Assembly: GCA_030603445.1 (NCBI GenBank)
Contig: JAUVXU010000003.1
Coordinates: forward strand, 67,739-131,738
Direction of reading: 5' to 3'
DNA: 64,000 nt
Source of the DNA: Methanomicrobia archaeon
GTDB lineage: Archaea > Methanobacteriota_B > Thermococci > Methanofastidiosales > NM3
Position 1 is the first letter of the stretch; the number at the start of each line of letters is the position of its first letter. Shown piece by piece: positions 57,983 through 64,000 of this stretch. The notes beneath the pieces were generated by a model. It did no database searches. It was not told the DNA's origin and saw only the letters and a list, made by a program, of their open reading frames with translations. The position numbers and the translations under genes were made by a program.

Positions 57983-59088
57983 TTATCGGTGACTAAAAGA
58001 GCCATGAAAAACATTATGAATATAAGAGGAACAGGAGATATATCTATTGAAACTATCAATATGGATAACGCCAGAGAGTAAAATGGAACTATATTATTGG
58101 ATATCTTTGCTCGCTGGTAAAGCGTGTTCATGGTCGCCCCCACAAAAGCCATTATTGGAAGTTCTAGAATGCCCCCATCCAATATAAGGGGCCCAAGTAT
58201 TGTTGTAGTGATGTTGCCAGACCCCGCCAGCAGTTCGCCAACAATAGGAGACGAAGCCGCATATGTCCACAAGCTGCCATGAAACACACCAAAAGCTCCG
58301 GCAGCCCCACAAGCCTTATCAAGCATATGGGTGGTAAACCCAATCCTATAAAATAGAAGGGATATGGGAGAAAGATGCCAATCTTGCGACAGATGACTTA
58401 CAGTAACATAACCCATAATTGCCCCCAGCAATATTAACGCACCCCCATATATGATAAATGATCTGAATTTGATACGCCTGATAAAGAGGATTTGAATCCC
58501 TAAGGAAAGTAACAGTATAAGGATATAACTACGAAACCCATAAAGGCCCAATACAACAACGCCAAATAAAGCAATAATAACAGTCCTCTTTATGTCTTTT
58601 AAAAAGAGAACAATTATGCCAATGAAAAATAGAGAGTAACCAAATACGAATATAGCAGTTTGTGACTCAAATCGGATATCTGGTGACAAAGACGGAATGA
58701 AGCCAATGAAAAATAGATTTATCAAAAGCAAAAAGATGCCAAATACCGAAAGATGTAGAGGATAACGCATCAATATGTGCCAATAACGATAGATAAAATA
58801 CAGCAAAAGCGCGCACAGAAAAGACAAGACACCTAGCTCACGGTAAGTTACAATAATAACAAGAGGTATAAAAACAATTAAAAGTATATGTTTTGGGACA
58901 TTTATTACAAATCTGCAGCCAGCCAGATATGCAAACATGCCCCCGGCCACATATAAATAGAAAACTAGTGAAAAATCATTGCCGAGGTCGTCCATTACCT
59001 GATTTGTCGCAATTCCAACAAATATAAAAAGCACGTAAAGGAAAACAAAAATGACAGGATGGATAAATCTGTCTGCTTTAAAATCCAT
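57970..59088 (-). CDS. Polytopic membrane protein, oligosaccharide-polymerase-like
   Basis: 372 residues, about ten transmembrane segments (for example FLYVLFIFVGIATNQVM, ILLIVFIPLVIIVTYRELGVLSFLCALLLYFIY, FVFGYSLFFIGIIVLFL, GVVVLGLYGFRSYILILLLSLGIQIL). A loop with charged and Gly residues (SQDWHLSPISLLFYRIGFTTHMLDKACGAAG) and another (SGNITTTILGPLILDGG) fall where O-antigen ligase/polymerase-like proteins carry their large loop. The resemblance is by topology only. The start MDFKAD is selected since TATA-like TTTTATAATG lies about 25 nt upstream. Might act in surface-glycan assembly. Confidence 0.6.
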   Translation of the reverse strand: MDFKADRFIHPVIFVFLYVLFIFVGIATNQVMDDLGNDFSLVFYLYVAGGMFAYLAGCRFVINVPKHILLIVFIPLVIIVTYRELGVLSFLCALLLYFIYRYWHILMRYPLHLSVFGIFLLLINLFFIGFIPSLSPDIRFESQTAIFVFGYSLFFIGIIVLFLKDIKRTVIIALFGVVVLGLYGFRSYILILLLSLGIQILFIRRIKFRSFIIYGGALILLGAIMGYVTVSHLSQDWHLSPISLLFYRIGFTTHMLDKACGAAGAFGVFHGSLWTYAASSPIVGELLAGSGNITTTILGPLILDGGILELPIMAFVGATMNTLYQRAKISNNIVPFYSLALSILIVSIDISPVPLIFIMFFMALLVTDKLCT

Positions 59089-59247
59089 ACTTGAAGTGTA
59101 TAATAAACCCATTATAAAACTTTTCAATTGAAAGACGATAATGATATTATTTTTTAAGAAAACCTTCAAGTTTCACTGTTCTTATAATTACTTCTTCATA
59201 AAACTAGTATGCATTTATCGTATACAAAGAAAAAAAGAGAAGAAAGT

Positions 59248-59475
59248 TCAGATAGTTATTAGCGTGGTAGTTCGCTCTATAGAAGGAATATTTCGCACCG
59301 TTTCAGTCATAAAAGACCTCATATCCTCAGTAGAATCGGACTTTATTTTTAGTATTATGTCATACTCACCATATACTACGAACGCATCCACCACATTTTT
59401 ATTTTTACCTAATATATCTAAAGTTTCTTTTTCTGACCCAGACTTAACTACACACAACACAAATGCAATTGTCAT
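59248..59475 (-). CDS. Stand-alone Lrp/AsnC ligand-binding (RAM) domain protein
   Basis: 75 residues: MTIAFVLCVVKSGSEKETLDIL, VVDAFVVYGEYDIILKIKS, MRSFMTETVRNIPSIERTTTLITI. This is the alpha-beta sandwich of Lrp/AsnC regulators without the DNA-binding half. Such free-standing domains bind amino acids and may modulate full-length Lrp proteins. ATG follows GGGGTG, and TATA-like TTGTATATATTA lies about 25 nt upstream. Monocistronic in the divergent region before the presenilin-like gene. Confidence 0.88.
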   Translation of the reverse strand: MTIAFVLCVVKSGSEKETLDILGKNKNVVDAFVVYGEYDIILKIKSDSTEDMRSFMTETVRNIPSIERTTTLITI

Positions 59476-59676
59476 AGACACCCCACATAATAATATATAC
59501 AAAAAGCAATATATACTTTTTGAAATATGTTGCATTACATTAAATATTCTTTTTATTACAATTGTGAAAACCCTTTTTTTCCATACTTCATCTCTGTGGA
59601 ATGATCATTTCCTATCTAAAAGAAGTTTATACCGCATATCAGGAAATATTATTAACCCGACATCCAACTAAGTGCT

Positions 59677-60453
59677 ATGAAGCTTCACTTGCGTGCAGAG
59701 TTCAAAGTAGTTGCAACACTTATTCTTGTTCAAATCACATCGCTCCTCTTGTCTATACGCATGGTAGGGCATGAAGTTGAAATAATTGAAGGGGGGGCAG
59801 GGGTCTATGATTCTCTGCTTTTTTTCCTACTAATACTCTCTACAACCTTGTTTCTCATGATTGTCATAAAGATGGGTTTCTCAAAATACGTTTATCTCTT
59901 CTCAGAGTATTTTGGATTGTTGTTCATCACGTTCTTTGTTGCAGCTTATGCTTCTGGAAATATGATTGCAGGGGGACTATTTTCAATATTTATTATGGGA
60001 ATTAAGATTTTCCTAAAATCGCCTGATATCACCATGGCAACATCCTTGATAATGGCAATAGGTATTTCCGTCTTAGTTGGAATCACGTTTGGCCCCATGC
60101 CGATCATCGTTTTGCTCGTTCTTCTATCCGTGTATGACTTCATTGCTGTTAGAAAGACCAAACATATGCTAGTTCTTGCAGAAGATGTTGTTGAACAAAA
60201 AGGGCCACAGATACTGACATTTCAAAGCATTGATGAAAAAATAATAATAGGAATGGCAGATATCATTTTTCCTAGCGCCCTCTTTGTTTCAGCGTTTCTC
60301 AACGCAAATATCCAAACGGCGCTCCTTACAAGTATTTTTTCAATAACTGGCATTATATTCATGTTCAAAACGATGAAAAGCGAAGGAATGCCGGCAATAC
60401 CTTTTGTTTCACTAGGTATTATTGGCTATGCCATAGGCATTTTATTTTTATGA
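59677..60453 (+). CDS. Presenilin-like A22 intramembrane aspartyl protease
   Basis: 258 residues, about nine transmembrane helices. Both catalytic aspartates of the family appear: YD in LSVYDFIAVRKTKHM and the GxGD-equivalent GMADIIFPSALFVSA (Gly-Met-Ala-Asp instead of Gly-x-Gly-Asp). The C-terminal PAL-type motif appears as PAIPFVSLG. These archaeal enzymes resemble presenilin/signal peptide peptidase and may degrade signal peptides or membrane proteins. Possible substrates are the many exported proteins encoded here (inference). The usual second Gly of GxGD is replaced by Ala, a mild deviation. Confidence 0.85.
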   Translation: MKLHLRAEFKVVATLILVQITSLLLSIRMVGHEVEIIEGGAGVYDSLLFFLLILSTTLFLMIVIKMGFSKYVYLFSEYFGLLFITFFVAAYASGNMIAGGLFSIFIMGIKIFLKSPDITMATSLIMAIGISVLVGITFGPMPIIVLLVLLSVYDFIAVRKTKHMLVLAEDVVEQKGPQILTFQSIDEKIIIGMADIIFPSALFVSAFLNANIQTALLTSIFSITGIIFMFKTMKSEGMPAIPFVSLGIIGYAIGILFL

Positions 60454-60506
60454 ACTTTTGCCTACCAAAAAGAACAATAGTCTTCTCATATGTGGCCCAA
60501 TAATTT

Positions 60507-61835
60507 CTAAAAAGACACATTATTGGCTTTGACAGACTTTTCAAATACTTCAAGTGCTATCTCGCACTCCTCCTCAGTAACGACAAGTGGCGGACAGAAG
60601 CGAATTGAGTTATTGCCACATGGCAAGAGAGCAATTCCATTTTTAAAGCACATATCAATTATTGATGCAGAAATTTTTGGGGCGCGCTCCTTTTTGTTAT
60701 TCTTTATAAATTCTGCAGCTATCATGAGCCCTTTTCCTCGCACATCTCCCATAATATCATATTTTTCTTGCATCTCCTGCAAACGAGACATTATTAGATC
60801 GCCCATACGGGTTGCATTGTCCATTAATCCTTCTTCAAGTAGCTTGATTGTCATAAAAGCTGCACGACAACTCACTGGGTTTGCTCCAAAAGTGGATGCA
60901 TGGGCACCCTGATGCCAATCCATAATGTCACTTGACGCACAGCAAATGCCAAGCGGCATGCCGGAGGCTACGCCTTTTGCTATGCAGATTATATCTGGCT
61001 CAACACCCCAGTGTTCAATTGCAAACATCTTTCCTGTCCTGCCCATCCCGGATTGGACCTCATCGCACATGAAAAGAATTCCATGTTCTTCGCATAATTT
61101 TTTTATCTCTCTAAAGTAACCATCTGGGGGTATTATGTATCCACCTTCTCCTTGTATGGGTTCACATACAAGTGCAGCTACCTCTGTCGGGGGGACGTAT
61201 CTTTCAAAAACATCCTCTCTTATATATGTTATACAGGCAAAATTGCAAGATTCTTGTTCTAGATTGAATGGGCACCTATAACAATAAGGATATGGTACAT
61301 GTGTTACTCCAGGGACCATCGGCGCAAAACCCCTGCGATACTTGGAATTGCTTCCAGTAAGCGAAAGTGCACCCATCGTCCTTCCATGGAACGCACCAAT
61401 GTATGCTAGCATTCGGGGGCGTTTTGTGTGGTAACGGGCTACTTTGAAGCCTGCCTCAACGGCTTCTGCGCCAGAATTACCAAAAAAAGACTTTTTCATG
61501 CCTTTTCCAGGCGTTATGCGGGATATTTCTTCAGCCATTATCACCTGTTCAGGATAGTAAAAATCAGTACCAGACATATGGATAAGCCTTGAAGCCTGTT
61601 CTTTTATCGCTGTAACAACATCTGGGTGGCAATGCCCTGTTGAGCATACAGCTATTCCTGCCGAAAAATCTAGAAATACATTTCCATCAACATCTGTAAT
61701 AGCAATTCCCTTTCCGCTCTCGGCCACAAGAGGATACGGCCTACCATAAGAAGGAGAAACAAAATCACTATCACGCTTTAACCATTCAAGGGCTTTTGGC
61801 CCAGGAATATTGGTGCATATATTTGGTCTTGCCAT
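60507..61835 (-). CDS. PLP aminotransferase class III (4-aminobutyrate/ornithine type or racemase)
   Basis: 442 residues. FLDFSAGIAVCSTGHCHPDV, NSGAEAVEAGFKVARYHTKRP, GAFHGRTMGALSLTGS, CEPIQGEGGYIIPP, CDEVQSGMGRTGKMFAIEHWGVEPDIICIAKGVASGMPLG (with the PLP lysine in IAKG) and STFGANPVSCRAA are family hallmarks. The long N-terminal part (PGPKALEWLKRDSDFVSPSYGRPYPLV) and a Cys-rich insert (YPYCYRCPFNLEQESCNFAC) resemble the Thermococcales group, some members of which are amino-acid racemases rather than transaminases. ATG follows GGGGTGG. Substrate undecided. Confidence 0.9.
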   Translation of the reverse strand: MARPNICTNIPGPKALEWLKRDSDFVSPSYGRPYPLVAESGKGIAITDVDGNVFLDFSAGIAVCSTGHCHPDVVTAIKEQASRLIHMSGTDFYYPEQVIMAEEISRITPGKGMKKSFFGNSGAEAVEAGFKVARYHTKRPRMLAYIGAFHGRTMGALSLTGSNSKYRRGFAPMVPGVTHVPYPYCYRCPFNLEQESCNFACITYIREDVFERYVPPTEVAALVCEPIQGEGGYIIPPDGYFREIKKLCEEHGILFMCDEVQSGMGRTGKMFAIEHWGVEPDIICIAKGVASGMPLGICCASSDIMDWHQGAHASTFGANPVSCRAAFMTIKLLEEGLMDNATRMGDLIMSRLQEMQEKYDIMGDVRGKGLMIAAEFIKNNKKERAPKISASIIDMCFKNGIALLPCGNNSIRFCPPLVVTEEECEIALEVFEKSVKANNVSF

Positions 61836-61883
61836 TGTTTTTCCACCCCAGTTATTATCCTTTTCTGGTTAAGTATATAAGTA

Positions 61884-62669
61884 CTATTCCATGTCCTCTT
61901 TGGTTACTATTCCTTTGCTCTTGCTAATGTGTTTATGGAGAATCGATTCAGCGATTTCAAGGCCTCCAACATATTCCGGGGAGATAATTCTTTCCGCCCC
62001 GACCTGAAACATTCTATGGGACATATTTTCACTGCTTGCGCGTACGATGATCCTGATTTTTGGATTTATCTCCTTGGCAGCGAGTATAACAACGATGGTT
62101 TCTGAATCATCGCCTAAAACTGTTACCAGGAAATTGGCCTTATCTATTGCCGATTTCCTAAGAATATCACTACTGGTAGCATCTCCATAAATTGCTAGAA
62201 CGTTACTATCACGCAGCTTTTTTACTATCTCCTCATTATTCTCTATGACCACAAAAGGTATATTGTTTCGCAGCAGTTCCTCCCCAACTACAGAGCCGAC
62301 ACGCCCATAACCACACACTATGATGTGGTTGCTTAAATTATTTATTTTTTTATTTATTCCTCTCACCCCCATCTTTTCTAAAATATCTTCTGACACCAAC
62401 ATTTCGGTTATAAAGGATATGGCATAAACAAGAACTCCAACTCCAAATATCGTCAAAAAAGACATGAGCAGTTTCGTTGTATTATTGGTAGGATACCCCC
62501 CAAAATGAGCATGTGTCATTGAGTCTATCACCAATAGATAAGAGTCTAACCATCCAATACCTTCTAATCTCTTGACAAGTAGTATTGACAAAAAGAAAAC
62601 AGACATTATAATAAAAAAAGCTATCTTAAAACTTATTACTGGCTTGTGGGACTTGAAATCAAATTCCAT
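61884..62669 (-). CDS. Channel-like protein: two TM helices plus RCK (TrkA-N) domain
   Basis: 261 residues. TM1 (FKIAFFIIMSVFFLSILLV), a pore-like loop and TM2 (LLMSFLTIFGVGVLVYAISFITEML), then a Rossmann RCK domain with GYGRVGSVVGEELLR, VIENNEEIVKKLR and GDATSSDILRKSAI, followed by a short tail. This is the MthK-like K+ channel layout, but the filter TVGYG is replaced by HAHFGGYPTN (53-62). Conduction of K+ is therefore doubtful; other ions or a purely regulatory role are possible. Monocistronic, divergent from the metallopeptidase gene. Confidence 0.88.
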   Translation of the reverse strand: MEFDFKSHKPVISFKIAFFIIMSVFFLSILLVKRLEGIGWLDSYLLVIDSMTHAHFGGYPTNNTTKLLMSFLTIFGVGVLVYAISFITEMLVSEDILEKMGVRGINKKINNLSNHIIVCGYGRVGSVVGEELLRNNIPFVVIENNEEIVKKLRDSNVLAIYGDATSSDILRKSAIDKANFLVTVLGDDSETIVVILAAKEINPKIRIIVRASSENMSHRMFQVGAERIISPEYVGGLEIAESILHKHISKSKGIVTKEDME

Positions 62670-62760
62670 TATCAGTATTAAATAATTATTTTATTAAAAA
62701 CCTATGTTTTGTATATATAATTGTACCAAAAAACGTTTAAATAATCACGAAAAATCAATA

Positions 62761-64000
62761 ATGATGAAACGATTCATCGTTATAACCCTACTTCTCAGTG
62801 TCCTCCTAAGTGGATGTATCACAAATAACATATCAAACAACCCGCCAGCAATCCTATCTTTTACACCTGAAACATTTGAATTATACCCTGATACGTATAC
62901 TTCCATCACATTTTCTATAAAATCGTATGATCCTGATGGAGACAATATGGTCTATCGATGGTATGTCAACGACGAATATCTAACTGAAGGTGACAAATTA
63001 ACATATACGTTCACTAGAGAAAAAACAGACATAGTTAAAGTTGTTGTTGACGACGGAAAATACACAATTGATAATACGTGGAAAGTTAACACAGCTATTA
63101 ATATGCCATTACTAATTGAGAATGTGGAGAACATCAGATCCCTCAAATTTCTTGAAGACGTGCCTTTTGAATATATATCCCGGGAGAAGCTTCTAGAAAA
63201 ACAAGAGGAAAATTATATCGAACAAAAAGAAGAGATATATATTACAGAAAGAATTCTGTTAGCATTAAACGTATGGGAAAAAGGAGATTTTTATGAAGAA
63301 TTGCTGGGCTTTTACAATGAAGGGATAATAGGATACTATAATTATAATGAAAAGAAAGTTTATCTTATCGAAGAAAGAAACGAAAATCCCATAGTCTGTA
63401 AAATAACAATAGCCCACGAACTAACACATGTTCTCCAAGATCAACATTATAATATAATGTCAATGGAAGCGCGTATGGAAGGGGATGATGGGCTAATTGC
63501 ACTAACATGCCTTCTTGAAGGAGACGCTTCCTATGTTGAAGGCACTTACACGCTCGGCCTCAATACTATAGAGATAGACGCACTCTACGAATATTATGCC
63601 TCATATGAATATTGTGATTTTAACAATATCATTGCAGATATTGCATTTTTTCCATATATCTATGGCACAATATTCATAGAAGAAATTATCTCAAAATATG
63701 GCATAGAATACTTAGAATCCGTATACAAACGCCCTCCATCCTCAACAGAACAAATACTTCATTTGGAAAAATACCTATCTAACGAATCACCTATTCTTGT
63801 AGAAGTGCCATATCAGGGAAAACTCGAATCACTTGAAGAAACAACACTGGGAGAAGGAATGCTCTCCATAATACTTGAAAAGCACATTCCAAAAAACGAG
63901 GCAAAAACTGCAGCAGAAGGATGGGGGGGCGATGCATATGGATATTATGAATCCGATGACGCCTATCTATTTTTGTATGCCACAAAATGGGACGATCAAA
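62761..64000 (+). CDS. Lipoprotein with HExxH zinc-metallopeptidase motif (3' end beyond window)
   Basis: The frame stays open to the window edge (413 codons). Signal peptide MMKRFIVITLLLSVLLSGC with a lipobox; an Ig/PKD-like domain (PAILSFTPETFELYPDTYTSITF, SYDPDGDNMVYRWYVND), a helical linker, and then a domain with HELTHVLQDQHY (zinc-binding HExxH plus the AHELTHxLQDQ extension) and, downstream, LLEGDASYVEGTYT, where the Glu in EGDA could be the third ligand. No stop codon or recognisable end. TATA CGTTTAAATAATC (62734-62746) about 24 nt upstream supports the ATG. The peptidase would face outside the cell; substrate unknown. Confidence 0.85.
   Translation, partial: MMKRFIVITLLLSVLLSGCITNNISNNPPAILSFTPETFELYPDTYTSITFSIKSYDPDGDNMVYRWYVNDEYLTEGDKLTYTFTREKTDIVKVVVDDGKYTIDNTWKVNTAINMPLLIENVENIRSLKFLEDVPFEYISREKLLEKQEENYIEQKEEIYITERILLALNVWEKGDFYEELLGFYNEGIIGYYNYNEKKVYLIEERNENPIVCKITIAHELTHVLQDQHYNIMSMEARMEGDDGLIALTCLLEGDASYVEGTYTLGLNTIEIDALYEYYASYEYCDFNNIIADIAFFPYIYGTIFIEEIISKYGIEYLESVYKRPPSSTEQILHLEKYLSNESPILVEVPYQGKLESLEETTLGEGMLSIILEKHIPKNEAKTAAEGWGGDAYGYYESDDAYLFLYATKWDDQ

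Noticed and set aside
59141-59671. 176-codon plus-strand frame opposite the Lrp-like gene
   Set aside because: It runs antisense to a recognisable AsnC-type domain and is Ile/Ser-rich in the way antisense frames are.
1-64000. CRISPR arrays, insertion sequences, inteins in polB/rfc, rRNA genes
   Set aside because: Looked for; no regularly spaced repeats, transposase genes, intein blocks or rRNA sequence were seen.

Overview
The window is chromosomal DNA from a euryarchaeon. The evidence is an all-archaeal information-processing gene set: RtcB ligase, RFC small and large subunits, family B DNA polymerase, PCNA, SMC, the KH/beta-CASP terminator nuclease FttA (aCPSF1), Rpo11, exosome Csl4, ribosomal proteins S8e and S17e, Dph2, Trm5, an Sm-like protein, archaeal LeuRS and AsnRS, the ether-lipid enzyme glycerol-1-phosphate dehydrogenase, and UPF0147/UPF0173/UPF0179/DUF63. 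TATA boxes about 22-30 nt upstream of many start codons (leaderless transcripts) and GGTGA-type ribosome sites inside operons fit the same picture. Base composition is moderately AT-rich. No methanogenesis marker is present. An uncultivated euryarchaeal lineage is likely, but I cannot name it.

Layout. 1-5 kb: 3' end of rtcB, a BlaI/MecI-type regulator, the clamp-loader pair rfcS-rfcL, a geranylgeranyl-reductase-like flavoprotein and 3-methyladenine glycosylase. 5-12 kb: leuS, then a redox cluster (TrxB-like reductase, thioredoxin lipoprotein, and a zinc-finger/membrane/Ig-like/thioredoxin protein). 12-20 kb: a winged-helix regulator with a membrane partner, an AIR-synthase-like ATPase, fttA and two divergent secreted-protein genes. 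20-34 kb: rpo11-csl4-dph2, dihydropyrimidinase, orphan acdB, S8e, two methyltransferases, S17e, corA, asnS, UPF0179-egsA, DUF63 and a surface TPR protein. 34-39.5 kb: polB followed by a complete preQ0 operon queD-queE-queC-folE for 7-deazaguanine tRNA modification. 39.7-41.6 kb: a CxxC microprotein, a DUF1102 secreted protein and a CheY-like receiver.

41.7-45.1 kb is an integrated element. A 68-bp perfect direct repeat made of the 3' part of tRNA-Ser(UGA) flanks about 3.2 kb that holds two secreted/lipoprotein cargo genes and a multiply broken tyrosine integrase. Part of it is visibly richer in GC than the rest of the window.

45-64 kb: a class II aldolase, an aldehyde:ferredoxin oxidoreductase with a one-base frameshift, UPF0147, a cluster of small DNA-binding proteins (two winged helices, a NikR-like protein without nickel ligands, and a SHOCT/DUF4097 protein), FAH hydrolase-lsm, a riboflavin kinase fused to a winged helix (RbkR), pcn, smc, a polytopic membrane protein, a stand-alone AsnC-type ligand domain, a presenilin-like protease, a PLP aminotransferase, a channel-like protein with an unorthodox pore sequence, and a HExxH lipoprotein peptidase that runs off the end.

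Recurring themes: convergent neighbours that overlap at their 3' ends, short palindromes at or near TATA boxes of core genes (fttA, polB, DUF1847), many exported proteins of unknown function, and wHTH-plus-effector gene pairs. The integrated element and the zinc-finger/thioredoxin redox cluster are the best candidates for undescribed biology.
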